Positions 37,689 through 46,749 are shown, numbered from the stretch's first letter. The stretch is 64,000 nt of DNA from CAZGMJ01 sp964526785 (GCA_964526785.1 CAZGMJ010000007.1:62001-126000); one strand, 5' to 3'. Program-made: numbers and translations. The notes: a model not told the origin generated them from the letters alone.

Positions 37689-37703
37689 GACACGAAGGCC
37701 ATT
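37660..37703 (-). terminator. Terminator of the OmpA-like gene, inside the end of comEC
   Basis: On the minus strand AATGGCC/GGCCATT arms (37670-37676, 37697-37703) are followed by TGTTTTTT. The structure straddles the comEC stop codon and lies 31 bases after the OmpA-like stop. On the plus strand it could also end comEC. Confidence 0.65.
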
Positions 37704-37733
37704 ATTCGCAGTTTATACATTCGGCAATGCAGG

Positions 37734-38396
37734 CTAACTCCGGATGTGCACGACAATCTCCACCCGCCGATTCTTCGCCTTGCCGCTCGCCGTCGCATTG
37801 GACGCAACCGGATTGGATGGCCCGCGGCCCGCCGCCTTGATCTTGTCGTCGGCGATTCCCTGGTTCATCAGATATCTGGCCACAGACAGAGCCCGCTGAG
37901 CCGAAAGCTCCCAGTTGTCCGCCCATTCGGATTTCCGGATCGGATCCGTATCGGTATGCCCGACAACTTCGATCATCTTGCCCGCATACTTGTCTTTCAA
38001 AACCGACAGAATATGGTCGAGTTCGGAACTTGTGGCATGTTTGAGAGACGCCTTGCCGGAAGCGAACAGTATCGCATTCGGCAGCGTGACCGTAACCGTA
38101 CCCGCCTCCGGATCGAACGCAACGTCGTAGCCCGGACCGAAACCGCTGGCGTCCGCCGGCGTCTTGTTCAGTTCCTCGATCTGGCGTTGCAATTCATCTA
38201 TGGTCTGCTGGTCCTGAGCGATACGATCGGCCAACTGGCTCTTCTCCTGATTGGCCGCACTCAGCCTGCCCTTGACGTTTTCATACTCCACGCTCAGCGC
38301 CTCATACTTCTTCTTCCAGTTCGTACAGCCCGGCAGAAGCAGAAGAGCCGCAAGACATAGGAGAATAACGCTTGATTTGATGCTGACAGATCGCAT
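37734..38396 (-). CDS. OmpA-family peptidoglycan-binding lipoprotein
   Basis: The 220-residue protein has a lipobox (LLPGC), a coiled-coil stretch (about residues 30-80, SVEYENVKGRLSAANQEKSQ) and a C-terminal OmpA/MotB domain (ILFASGKASLKHATSSELD, VVGHTDTDPIRKS, ELSAQRALSVARYLM, GRGPSNPVASN). It should tether the outer membrane to the cell wall, or act as a spacer in the periplasm. AGGAGG stands 6 bases before the ATG. It is downstream of the prepilin peptidase gene. Confidence 0.9.
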   Translation of the reverse strand: MRSVSIKSSVILLCLAALLLLPGCTNWKKKYEALSVEYENVKGRLSAANQEKSQLADRIAQDQQTIDELQRQIEELNKTPADASGFGPGYDVAFDPEAGTVTVTLPNAILFASGKASLKHATSSELDHILSVLKDKYAGKMIEVVGHTDTDPIRKSEWADNWELSAQRALSVARYLMNQGIADDKIKAAGRGPSNPVASNATASGKAKNRRVEIVVHIRS

Positions 38397-38436
38397 ACGA
38401 CACCTCCTTATTGTGTGGAAAAATCATTCCTTCAAA

Positions 38437-39621
38437 TCAGCGACCGAACATCAGGCCGATACGCCCCATGAACCAGTCGTGAAGAATCATAACAACAAGC
38501 ACCCCGATAGACAAGAAGGGACCATAGGGAATTTGGTGAATTTTTTTCGACACCATCTGTACGCCCGCCCAGGCCAGCCCGAAAAACGGAGCAATGAAGA
38601 ACGCGATCGCCACCGGCACCGGCCCCACAACAGCCCCGGCCGCGCCCATCAGGTGTACGTCCCCAAGCCCCATCGCCTCCTTCGCAAATGCCAGCGTCCC
38701 GAAGATACGAATCGCCCAGACGATGCCGCACCCCACGAAATATCCCCACAAACTGCCCAGCAACCCCGCCGGAACCGGATGTTGCGCCGCAAAACTCATC
38801 CGCACCTCCGCACCAACCGCCTTGACAACAATCTGATATGCAATCAAGGCGCCGATCACAACCGGCAGCAGGAACAAAATCTCGCGAAAGCTCTCGAGCC
38901 GATGATTGAACTCTTCCTCGACTTCGTCGGCCGGACTTGTCCCGGTATCCGGCGCAGTATCGGCCTCATGCACCTGCGCGAAAACTTTCTCTTCATGCTC
39001 GGATTCGTAACTCCTTTGTAACAGGCCGGTTGTGACCAAAAGCCACGAAACGCCCAAGCCGGCCGCCGCCCCGACGGCCATCGCCCCAGTCTCTGCCGAA
39101 GCCACAGGCAGCAGATCGAAGCCTCTGATCGCACCAGCCGGTATCACGAGCGGACCAACAGCCGAAACCACCAGGCCCGCCGCCGTAGCAAACCAGCACA
39201 CCGAAAGCGGAATAATCCACAGTTCCAGATCGATGGCCGAAGCGGCGATGAACGCCGCCAGCATAGCAATATGCAGCAGATACACGAGCCAGCCGCCGTT
39301 CCGCAGCACCAGCCCCTCGCGAACGCCGGCTTGAAAATACAACACGAACAGACCCAGAAAAACGCTGCCCGTCAGCAGTTCTACGGCAAAATACCGGGGG
39401 GAAATCGAAGCCCTGCAATTCCTGCACCTGCCTCGCAGCATCAGCCAGGATAAAAGCGGAATATTATCGTAGAATCGGATGTGCTTGCCGCACGAAGGGC
39501 AGGCCGACGGCGGAGTCACCAGCGACTTGTCCCGTGGCAGCCGATAGATCACTACGTTCAGAAAGCTGCCGATACAGCATCCGAAGGCAAAAACGAACGC
39601 AAACCAAATCCACTGAGGCAC
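38437..39621 (-). CDS. Prepilin peptidase (type IV leader peptidase)
   Basis: This inner-membrane aspartic protease trims and methylates prepilins and pseudopilins. It has the N-terminal zinc-binding part (ACPSCGKHI, GRCRNCRASI) and both active-site Asp motifs: AIDLELWIIP and GLGDVHLMGAAG. A cytoplasmic insertion of about 60 acidic residues (VFAQVHEADTAPDTGTSPAD) interrupts the membrane part and makes it longer than usual (394 residues). The start is taken as GTG at 39621, because AGGAGG lies 9 bases before it; a TTG at 39642 would start upstream of that site. It fits with ComEC and the ComEA-like protein. Confidence 0.88.
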   Translation of the reverse strand: MPQWIWFAFVFAFGCCIGSFLNVVIYRLPRDKSLVTPPSACPSCGKHIRFYDNIPLLSWLMLRGRCRNCRASISPRYFAVELLTGSVFLGLFVLYFQAGVREGLVLRNGGWLVYLLHIAMLAAFIAASAIDLELWIIPLSVCWFATAAGLVVSAVGPLVIPAGAIRGFDLLPVASAETGAMAVGAAAGLGVSWLLVTTGLLQRSYESEHEEKVFAQVHEADTAPDTGTSPADEVEEEFNHRLESFREILFLLPVVIGALIAYQIVVKAVGAEVRMSFAAQHPVPAGLLGSLWGYFVGCGIVWAIRIFGTLAFAKEAMGLGDVHLMGAAGAVVGPVPVAIAFFIAPFFGLAWAGVQMVSKKIHQIPYGPFLSIGVLVVMILHDWFMGRIGLMFGR

Positions 39622-39685
39622 TGCCGTAAACCTCCTGTTCAAAGCAGCTTACCAAACCGCGCAGCCACACGCGCAGGCGTCAGCC

Positions 39686-40903
39686 CTAACGGCGTCCGCC
39701 CCTGTTAACGATCCCCGCCACCTTCGCAGGCAGTCCGAACAGACGAATGAATCCCGTCGCATCCGTCGGATCGTATTCCGCCCCCATCTTGAAACTGGCC
39801 AGATCGGGACGATACAGACTCCGCTTGCTCGTAATTCCCGCCGGAGTGCAGCGCCCCTTGAAGAGTTTCAGCCGCACTTCGCCCGTCACGTTCTGCTGCG
39901 TAACATCGACAAAAGCATCCATCGCTTCACGTAATTGCGTAAACCACAGTCCGTAATAAACCAGATCCGCGTATTTCAACGCCATCTGCTGCTTGTAGTG
40001 CAGCGTCTCCCGATCGAGCGTCACCTGTTCGAGACAATCGTGGGCCGTCATCAGAATTGTTCCGCCGGGCGTCTCGTACACACCGCGGGACTTCATGCCC
40101 ACCAGCCGGTTCTCCACCAGGTCCGCCTGCCCGACGCCGTGCTTGCCGCCGATCTCGTTGAGCCGCTCAATCAGCTTGACCCCGCCGATGCGCTTGCCGT
40201 CCAGCTTGACCGGTACCCCCGCCTCGAAACCAATCTTCACATAATCGCACCTGGCCGGCGCCTTCTCGACGGGCTTCGACATAACGAATAGATGCTCCTG
40301 TGGCTCGTTGGCCGGATCCTCCAGGTCCGCCCCTTCGTGGCTGATATGCCACAGGTTCCGGTCCCGCGAATATATCTTCTTCTTGGTCTGCTCGATGGGA
40401 ACATCGTGCTTCTTCGCATAGTCCACAGCCGCTTCTCGCGACGTCAGCGTGAAGTTCGAGTCCTTCCACGGCGCCACAATATTCAGCGACGGATCCAGAG
40501 CCATAAACGTTATCTCGAAGCGCACCTGATCGTTCCCCTTGCCGGTCGCACCGTGCGCCACCGCCGTCGCTCCCTCGGCATGCGCCACATCCACCTGGTG
40601 CTTGGCGATCAGCGGCCGTGCCACGCTTGTTCCGAGCAGATACGACTTCTCATACACAGCCCCCGCCTTGAGCATCGGCCAGAGATAATCCTCCACGAAC
40701 TCCTTGCGCAGATCCTTGACGATGCACTTGACCGCTCCGCTGGCCAGTGCCTTGCGTTTGATCCCCGACAGCTCATCGCCCTGCCCAAGCTCGGCCGCAA
40801 AGGCTATCACCTCGTAACCATACGTCTCCTTCAACCACGGCAGAATCACACTGGTGTCCAGACCACCGCTGTACGCCAGAACTACTTTCTCAGCTTTAGC
40901 CAT
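39686..40903 (-). CDS. argG: Argininosuccinate synthase
   Basis: This joins citrulline and aspartate with ATP in arginine biosynthesis. Family marks: VVLAYSGGLDTSVILPWL (ATP pyrophosphatase loop), EGATAVAHGATGKGNDQVRF, and WHISHEGADLEDP. The length of 405 is normal. It stands alone, upstream of the prepilin peptidase gene on the same strand with a 64-base gap. Confidence 0.96.
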   Translation of the reverse strand: MAKAEKVVLAYSGGLDTSVILPWLKETYGYEVIAFAAELGQGDELSGIKRKALASGAVKCIVKDLRKEFVEDYLWPMLKAGAVYEKSYLLGTSVARPLIAKHQVDVAHAEGATAVAHGATGKGNDQVRFEITFMALDPSLNIVAPWKDSNFTLTSREAAVDYAKKHDVPIEQTKKKIYSRDRNLWHISHEGADLEDPANEPQEHLFVMSKPVEKAPARCDYVKIGFEAGVPVKLDGKRIGGVKLIERLNEIGGKHGVGQADLVENRLVGMKSRGVYETPGGTILMTAHDCLEQVTLDRETLHYKQQMALKYADLVYYGLWFTQLREAMDAFVDVTQQNVTGEVRLKLFKGRCTPAGITSKRSLYRPDLASFKMGAEYDPTDATGFIRLFGLPAKVAGIVNRGGRR

Positions 40904-41085
40904 ATTTCGTGTCTTCCCATTCTTCGGATATCAATTCGCCCGGGCATCCTCCATCACTTCACACAAACCGAGCCCGTGCACTATAACACGCAAACCCTCT
41001 CCCAGGCAACTATGAAGATCAACAAACGCTGCACTGATCGCCGTTGAAACCGCTCAGCCGCACCGCATGACCGAAGCGGGCAGGG

Positions 41086-42642
41086 CTATTGCAGATGCTC
41101 CAGCATCGTCCGGCGCATCAACTCCGGATCGCCATCCCGCCCGGTAAACAGCCTGAACTGCGCCAGCGCCTGATTCACGAACATCGAAACACCGTCCACC
41201 GTTCTGGCCCCAACCAATTCCGCCTGCTTGATAAGCAGCGTCCGAACGGGATTGTACACGGTATCGAACACTGTCATGTCCTTGTCCAGGTACTCCTGCG
41301 GAACCGGCGATGCGTCCACATCAGGATGCATTCCTATACTCGTGCAGTTAACCAGCAGCTTCGCATCGAGCCCCGCCAGCGCATCGAGCGGAAATGCCTC
41401 GGCGCCAAACTCGCCGGCCAGCTTCTCGCCGCGCTCCACAGTCCGGTTGTAGATCGTAATATCGGCGCCCGCATCCGCAAGCCCCGCCACAATCGCCCGC
41501 GAGACCCCGCCCGCTCCCACCACCGCAACGGGCACGCCCGACAACTCGGATCTACTGATACCCATGCTCTTGGTAATCGCATCGAGCGCTCCCGCATAGT
41601 CCGTGTTGTATGCCTTGAGCGTATGGTCCCCTGTAACGACCACTGTATTGGCCGCCCCGATCCGCTCGGCCAGCGGCTCGATATACCCCCCTTGCCGACG
41701 CACGAACTCCAGAGCGTTATGCTTGTGTGGAATAGTCACGCTAAAGCCCTTGAAGCCGAGCCACTTGCGATGCAGTATGTTGCGCATGAACAAATCGAAC
41801 TCGCGCTGCCTGCCCTGCACCAGCAGCGGCAGGTAAAGCCCGTTGATCTCCGCGGCCGACAAAGACGCGTTGTGCACCGCCGGGCTTAGCGAGTGTCCAA
41901 CAGGCGACGCAATAACGCCGAACAATTCCGTCTCCGCATCCACCGAATCATATCGATAGACCCGCTTCATTTGTTCGACCGAAAACTGGCCCGGCGCAGT
42001 CGCCAAATCGCCGCCGATGCTGGCGAAACTAACCGCACTACCCAGCTTCTTCGCAAGCAGCCGTACAATCGCCCCCGCCTTGCCCATACACAGTACAATT
42101 CGTGGATCCGTCTTCTTGTGCAGCAGATCGATCGCTTCGAAGCAATCGTTGATGTGGTTGGCCGTATAGACCAGCTTGGGTATCGCTCCGGGACAAACAT
42201 TCGAAATGTCTCGGTACACCTTCTCGATATCCCGAAATCGCGTCTGAAAATCGTGTGCCGAGAGAATTAGCCGCGTCCCCGAGTTTCGTGCCAGAGCCGC
42301 CCGGATATGCTCCTGATTCTCTGTGGGCACGAAATTCTCGTACTCGCAATCGATGTACTCAACACCCTGTTTCACAGCCGCAAGCAGCACTTCGATACGC
42401 AGCTTGGCCGGGTAATCCCTCGCCCCGCCCTGCTTCTTGTCGCGGCACGTGACAATAAGCGGCACCCCCCCACCCATCCGACGAGCCGTTGTAATCAGGG
42501 AAGCCGCATGCACGACGTCCAGCTCCGCCAGATAGTCCGTGCGCAATTCCAGCAATTCAGCACCCGCCGCGACCGCTTCTCGCATCTGTCCGGCTGCATC
42601 TTCAATCGTTTCACCCGCTATGGGAACCGCCAAATACGTCAT
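41086..42642 (-). CDS. aroDE: Bifunctional type I 3-dehydroquinate dehydratase / shikimate dehydrogenase
   Basis: Two consecutive steps of the shikimate pathway are fused. Residues 1-230 are type I dehydroquinase with ELLELRTDYL, catalytic H130 (LILSAHDFQ) and Schiff-base K156 (IPKLVYTANH). From about residue 238 comes AroE with GVIASPVGHSLSPAVHN, VTIPHKHNALEF and the NADP-binding VAVVGAGGVSRAIVAGLA. The same fusion is well known from plants and Chlamydiae. I start at the ATG at 42642, which begins MTYLAVPI; an in-frame TTG at 42678 and a GTG in between would add up to 12 residues. Confidence 0.92.
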   Translation of the reverse strand: MTYLAVPIAGETIEDAAGQMREAVAAGAELLELRTDYLAELDVVHAASLITTARRMGGGVPLIVTCRDKKQGGARDYPAKLRIEVLLAAVKQGVEYIDCEYENFVPTENQEHIRAALARNSGTRLILSAHDFQTRFRDIEKVYRDISNVCPGAIPKLVYTANHINDCFEAIDLLHKKTDPRIVLCMGKAGAIVRLLAKKLGSAVSFASIGGDLATAPGQFSVEQMKRVYRYDSVDAETELFGVIASPVGHSLSPAVHNASLSAAEINGLYLPLLVQGRQREFDLFMRNILHRKWLGFKGFSVTIPHKHNALEFVRRQGGYIEPLAERIGAANTVVVTGDHTLKAYNTDYAGALDAITKSMGISRSELSGVPVAVVGAGGVSRAIVAGLADAGADITIYNRTVERGEKLAGEFGAEAFPLDALAGLDAKLLVNCTSIGMHPDVDASPVPQEYLDKDMTVFDTVYNPVRTLLIKQAELVGARTVDGVSMFVNQALAQFRLFTGRDGDPELMRRTMLEHLQ

Positions 42643-42726
42643 GATCGCCACAGTATCGCATCCGGCCGCTTCCGGCAAGACCTAATCATCCCAGGACGCG
42701 GACTTCACTGATGATGGCCGCACATC

Positions 42727-43062
42727 CTACAGAGGAAAGACGCTCTCGTACACACAGTAGCCCAGCAACGCCGCGGCTCCCGGCGCCAGACACGCCATCC
42801 ATCCGAATGTAGCCACCGGTCGGGCTCGGTCAAGACAGAGATCCTGGAAGCCCCATCGCCGCCGAAGACGGTCATCCTCCGATTGCGATTCCGCGGGCGC
42901 CTTGGGATTCGCATAGTGTAACATCTCGTGTGTCACGGCTTCACCACGCTCCTCCTGTTTGACCCCCCTGCGATCTGCGTCGGTAACAGCTTCAGTGCAT
43001 CCGTGAACGACCAGCAGTCTGTCGATCGCCCGCTCCATGTTCTTGCGGAATTGTGCTGACAT
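42727..43062 (-). CDS. Small membrane protein of unknown function, 111 aa
   Basis: A good ribosome site (AAAGGAG, 7 bases) precedes the ATG. The protein is hydrophilic and charged up to about residue 80 and ends in one hydrophobic segment (ATFGWMACLAPGAAALLGYCV), so it is probably a tail-anchored membrane protein. I do not recognise a family. It lies 84 bases upstream of the aroDE start on the same strand. Confidence 0.65.
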   Translation of the reverse strand: MSAQFRKNMERAIDRLLVVHGCTEAVTDADRRGVKQEERGEAVTHEMLHYANPKAPAESQSEDDRLRRRWGFQDLCLDRARPVATFGWMACLAPGAAALLGYCVYESVFPL

Positions 43063-43706
43063 GGTTCACTCCTTTGACCATACTTCACACCACATTGCTT
43101 CTACACCCGTCGAAACCGCGAGACCCGCGCGCACCAGCAAACGCCGGCGTCACACCGTCGCAACCCGACAGGAATCTCAGGAGGAAGAGCAACCGGCCGC
43201 TACAACCGCGCCGGCGCAGGTGCGAGATGAGCTTCCATGCGTGGAAGATCACTCCTTTTCATCACAATCCTCCATGATCGTATATACCACTATTCTCGGA
43301 CCTGCGGCGTGTATTGTCAATTGTGGGAAATACTGATTTTTCCGCGTCCCGCTGATGAAGAAATGGCCACACAACCGGCAGCATGCCGGATGGAAACTGC
43401 GTCGTCGGCGCAAAAGACTGGGGCTGACCCGTCGACCAGCCCCCCCAAGTAAAACTGGTTTTAAGAAAGGAGAAGTATTATGGCGTGCTGCCCATGATTG
43501 CCGCCCGTGTGGGACTTGTCTCCTTCGCCTAAAACTTGCTACACGTAAAGTATACGCCACACATCCCCTGATGCCAAATGGATCGAGTCCTTTTTGCACA
43601 AACTTCCTGCACCGCCCCTCCTCCATGCCCCACAATCTGCCGCAGACACAATGCCGTCGAGACGCAAAGCAAGCTACGCGAATGTAGATTCATTCCAGGT
43701 GAGCCT
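43063..43706. other. Long intergenic region with a hairpin and a very short ORF
   Basis: No long gene is convincing. It holds a stem-loop (43420-43443), then AAAGGAG (43466-43472) followed by an ATG at 43480 with only four further codons before TGA. See the finding on this element. Confidence 0.4.
43411..43443 (-). terminator. Possible terminator downstream of the GH130 gene
   Basis: GGGGCTG/CAGCCCC arms (43420-43426, 43437-43443) form a 7-bp stem; on the minus strand AGTCTTTT follows. It is about 260 bases beyond the stop of the GH130 gene, so the link to that gene is uncertain. Confidence 0.35.
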
Positions 43707-44747
43707 CTATGACTCGAGCGTGTCAAGCACATGTTCAATGGGAAGTTCCGCGCAGCAGATACTCGTATCCGCAGCCCCGTAGTAGACCTTCACACAACCG
43801 TCCTCGAATAGACAACCGCACGTAAATACAACCTCGCCGAAAAAGCCCTGACGTTCATAATCCGCTTCCGGCTCGAATATCGGTCGGCTCGATCGCGCCT
43901 TCACAACCCACGGCCTCTCCCGATCCATCAAAACCGCACCCAGACAATACCGGTTGTTCGCATCCGCACCGTGATATATCTCCAGCCAGCCTGCGTCGAC
44001 AGCAAACGGCACCGCCCCCGCTCCAATTTTCAATCCATCCCAATGCTTCTCGCGCGTTCCGATAAGCCGCCGATGGTTCCCCCAGCAAAGCAGGTCGGGT
44101 GATTCCGCTATCCACATATCCTGCCGCGCAAACAATGACGACGCAGGCCGATGCAGCGCCCAGTACCGATCCCCCACCCGCTCCGGCAGGAGCACAACGT
44201 CCTTATTGTCGGGACAGAAGATCACACCATGGCGTTCGAAAACTGCAAAATCAGATGTCGATGCCAGGCACGTGACCACCCCCGATGGCGACACCGCCAC
44301 ATACGTAATGTAGTATACCCCGCCGATCTCACTGATCCGCGAATCTTCAATACCGAAAGCCTCGTACGCATTGCAGGCGCTCATCGCCGCTTGCCGATCG
44401 ACTTCGAAATGCACTCCGTCACGACTTCGGGCAATCCGCAGATGCGAGATGGATGTCAGATACGTCCCCCCCGGCGTGTTGATCAAACGCAAATCGGAGA
44501 AATCATTCTCCGGATCGTCGCGTGAGAATTCTCTGACCGCTACTGCGTCTTGATCGGGTTCATAGACGGGCGCCGCCGCGACATCCGAACTCAGGCCAAC
44601 CGGACGCTCCGCTACCCGCAACAAAAGGACGACCTGCTCACCAACCCTCGCCACCCCGGCATTGAACACGCCGATTACTTCATACCCTGGCATCGACGGC
44701 TCCACATCATTTGGCCGAATGATCGGATTAAACTCGCAACGCCCCAA
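43707..44747 (-). CDS. GH130-family beta-mannoside phosphorylase-like protein
   Basis: GH130 enzymes phosphorolyse beta-1,4- or beta-1,2-mannosides to mannose-1-phosphate. The five-bladed propeller pattern is visible: NPIIRPNDVEPSMPG, GVFNAGVARVGEQVVLLLRV, LRIARSRDGVHFEVDRQA, EAFGIEDSRISEIGGVYYI, GAGAVPFAVDAGWLEIYHGA. The conserved Asp of the EDSR segment fits the catalytic acid. No ATG starts this frame; I use TTG at 44747 with GGAG about 7 bases upstream. In the same genome manC would use mannose-1-phosphate. The substrate linkage cannot be told. Confidence 0.8.
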   Translation of the reverse strand: MGRCEFNPIIRPNDVEPSMPGYEVIGVFNAGVARVGEQVVLLLRVAERPVGLSSDVAAAPVYEPDQDAVAVREFSRDDPENDFSDLRLINTPGGTYLTSISHLRIARSRDGVHFEVDRQAAMSACNAYEAFGIEDSRISEIGGVYYITYVAVSPSGVVTCLASTSDFAVFERHGVIFCPDNKDVVLLPERVGDRYWALHRPASSLFARQDMWIAESPDLLCWGNHRRLIGTREKHWDGLKIGAGAVPFAVDAGWLEIYHGADANNRYCLGAVLMDRERPWVVKARSSRPIFEPEADYERQGFFGEVVFTCGCLFEDGCVKVYYGAADTSICCAELPIEHVLDTLES

Positions 44748-44985
44748 ATCTTTCTCCGGATTCCAGTTCAGACAGTATGCTAAACGAATTGGCCCTGTTC
44801 AAAAGCCATCACGGCAATCATAGCCTCTCGCTCGGCCATCGGCAAGTCCGGCCCTCCGGCCTCCATGCAACAAAAACGGCGTGCACTCGCTTCCTGCGAT
44901 TAGCGCTAATTGGAATCGGATTACCGCTCGCGTCCTCCTGCCGCCAAGACGACAGCCGTCTGTGACGGCTGGCCCCCTTTCACCC

Positions 44986-45016
44986 CAAATAAAGAGCCCC
45001 TGCGTTGCGCAGGGGC
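44986..45016 (-). terminator. Strong intrinsic terminator
   Basis: A perfect 9-bp stem (GCCCCTGCG, 44996-45004, with CGCAGGGGC, 45008-45016) with a three-base loop is followed on the minus strand by CTCTTTATTT. Confidence 0.7.
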
Positions 45017-45048
45017 AGAGGAAGAAAATAAATAGAAGATGCCTCTTT
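44986..45048 (-). ncRNA. Candidate small RNA or attenuated leader of the GH130 gene
   Basis: A strong promoter (45055-45082, minus) would start a transcript near 45048 that runs about 60 bases to a perfect terminator hairpin. No ATG lies in it. A first stem (AGAGG/CCTCT) can form just before the terminator. As the GH130 gene begins about 240 bases further on the same strand, it could be a leader with premature termination rather than a free RNA. Confidence 0.4.
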
Positions 45049-45054
45049 CCTTCC

Positions 45055-45082
45055 TTTATACCCCATTCTCAGCCAATGTCAA
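45055..45082 (-). promoter_or_regulatory. Sigma-70-like promoter driving the short RNA/leader
   Basis: On the minus strand TTGACA (45077-45082) and TATAAA (45055-45060) are 16 bases apart. Confidence 0.6.
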
Positions 45083-45354
45083 GGCACTAACATAATTTTT
45101 ACATTGCGGACAGCCTTTTCCCTGGAAAAAATGGCGACGTATCGTGTCAGCCAGTCAGACATCAACGGCAATCTGCCACAAAATCCGGAAAACCCTCCAG
45201 CAAAACTGTGTATTTTAACACGCATGCACGCTCTCGATTCTATATAAACTCACAAACGCGCAAGTTCTCGCCAACACCCCTCCTCGTTCGCGCCGGCCAT
45301 CCACCTTCACCACCCGACGCGCCCTCCAACAACACAGACCTTTCGTTCCCGCGT

Positions 45355-45383
45355 TTGACATTCACCCCGGTCAAGCGTAGTAT
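45355..45383 (+). promoter_or_regulatory. Sigma-70-like promoter of waaA
   Basis: TTGACA (45355-45360) and TAGTAT (45378-45383) are 17 bases apart, about 47 bases before the waaA start. Confidence 0.6.
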
Positions 45384-45429
45384 GGCCCTGCGCATCCGCA
45401 TGACGCTCTCTATGTTTTGGATATGGTGA

Positions 45430-46749
45430 ATGAGATTTCTGTTTGATCTGGCATACCTCGTGGCTGGACTGCTTGTCAGCCCGGTTGCTCTGTACCGTGC
45501 CTGTCGGCACAGCCGGTATAGAAAGGGCTGGCACAACCGCCTGGGCACAATAGACCGAAAAGACACCTCAAAGAAATGCATCTGGCTCCACGCCGTAAGC
45601 GTAGGCGAAATCAACGCCGCCAGGACTGTTATTGAGCAACTGCGTAACCAGTTCCCCGACCACGAGGTCGTCATCAGCGCCACCACGGATACGGGCTTCG
45701 CCAGGGCGGAGAAACTCTTCGCCGGCCGGCACACCGTATTCTACTTTCCACTGGACTTCTCATGGGCCATGACGCGAGCGTTTAACCGCATTCGCCCGAG
45801 CCTGTGCCTGCTGATGGAGCTGGAGATATGGCCGAACTTCATGCACGTCGCAAGCAGCAGGAATGTCCCGGTCATAGTCGTCAACGGCCGCATAAGCAAC
45901 AAAGGTTTCTCTCGCTACCGTCTCATCAAGCCAATCGCCCGCATGGTCTTCGGCAGAGTTCGCCTCGTGCTGGCCCAGACAGAAGAATATGCGCGCCGCT
46001 TTTGCGCTCTCGGCTGCCCTGACAATCGCGTTATCGTAACAGGCTCTTTGAAGTACGATACCGCCGAAATCGCTGATAAGATAGAGGGAACGGACAAGCT
46101 GATAGAGCAGATTGAACTAACGCAGGAACCGCTCTGGGTGGCGGGCGGAACGGGGCCGGGCGAAGAGGAATTGCTTCTCAATGTGTACCGGAATCTTATC
46201 CGCGACGAATCTTTCGCAAATCTGAGACTTGCCGTCGTACCTCGAAAACCCGAGCGTTTCAATGAAGTTGCCCAGTTGATTGAATCCCGCCAATTCGCGC
46301 TGGTCCGCTATAGCGCCGTCAAAGCCGGCCGTCACGCAACTCCCATCGACAAACGGGCCGTGCTCTTGGGCGATACAATGGGAGACCTGCGAAAGTTCTA
46401 CTCCGTAGCAACGATTGTCTTCGTAGGAAGATCGCTTGTCCCGATGGGCGGTTCCGACATGATGGAAGCCGCCGCGCTGGGAAAATGCACGATGTTCGGC
46501 CCCCACACGTTCAATTTTGAGCAGACCGTCGAGCAGTTGCTGGCCGACGACGGTGCCATTCGAGTCCGCGACGAAGAGGAATTGCTCCACGCTGTGCGCA
46601 GATGCCTGTCCGAACCGCAGTCAGCCGGCCGGATCGCCGAAAAAGGACAAGAGGTGATTCGAAAAAACCAGGGCGCAACTCAGCGATGCCTGGACGCAAT
46701 TATGGGTGTTATCGAAAATACCGAACGAACAAACGAGACGTCAGCTTAA
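45430..46749 (+). CDS. waaA: 3-deoxy-D-manno-octulosonic acid (Kdo) transferase
   Basis: This GT30 enzyme adds Kdo to lipid A precursors at the inner membrane. It has an N-terminal membrane segment (LAYLVAGLLVSPVALYRA), the family motifs IWLHAVSVGEINAARTVI and LLMELEIWPNF, the nucleotide-sugar region MFGPHTFNFEQTVEQLL and a normal length (439). It shows that the organism makes LPS. The stop overlaps the stop of the convergent methyltransferase gene by four bases (TTAA), leaving no room for a terminator between them. Confidence 0.93.
   Translation: MRFLFDLAYLVAGLLVSPVALYRACRHSRYRKGWHNRLGTIDRKDTSKKCIWLHAVSVGEINAARTVIEQLRNQFPDHEVVISATTDTGFARAEKLFAGRHTVFYFPLDFSWAMTRAFNRIRPSLCLLMELEIWPNFMHVASSRNVPVIVVNGRISNKGFSRYRLIKPIARMVFGRVRLVLAQTEEYARRFCALGCPDNRVIVTGSLKYDTAEIADKIEGTDKLIEQIELTQEPLWVAGGTGPGEEELLLNVYRNLIRDESFANLRLAVVPRKPERFNEVAQLIESRQFALVRYSAVKAGRHATPIDKRAVLLGDTMGDLRKFYSVATIVFVGRSLVPMGGSDMMEAAALGKCTMFGPHTFNFEQTVEQLLADDGAIRVRDEEELLHAVRRCLSEPQSAGRIAEKGQEVIRKNQGATQRCLDAIMGVIENTERTNETSA

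Larger units (their letters stand above)
44748..45429. other. Long divergent intergenic region between GH130 and waaA
   Basis: No protein gene is convincing. It contains a perfect hairpin at 44954-44970 (AGCCGTC/GACGGCT), the promoter-terminator unit at 44986-45082 and the waaA promoter. Confidence 0.5.

Noticed and set aside
43355..43687. Plus-strand frame of 110 codons in the 43 kb gap
   Set aside because: There is no ribosome site; composition is Arg/Pro-rich as in a chance frame, and it runs through the hairpin at 43420-43443.
44777..44965. Short plus-strand frame upstream of the GH130 gene
   Set aside because: It overlaps the leader of a minus-strand gene, has no ribosome site and no recognisable sequence.
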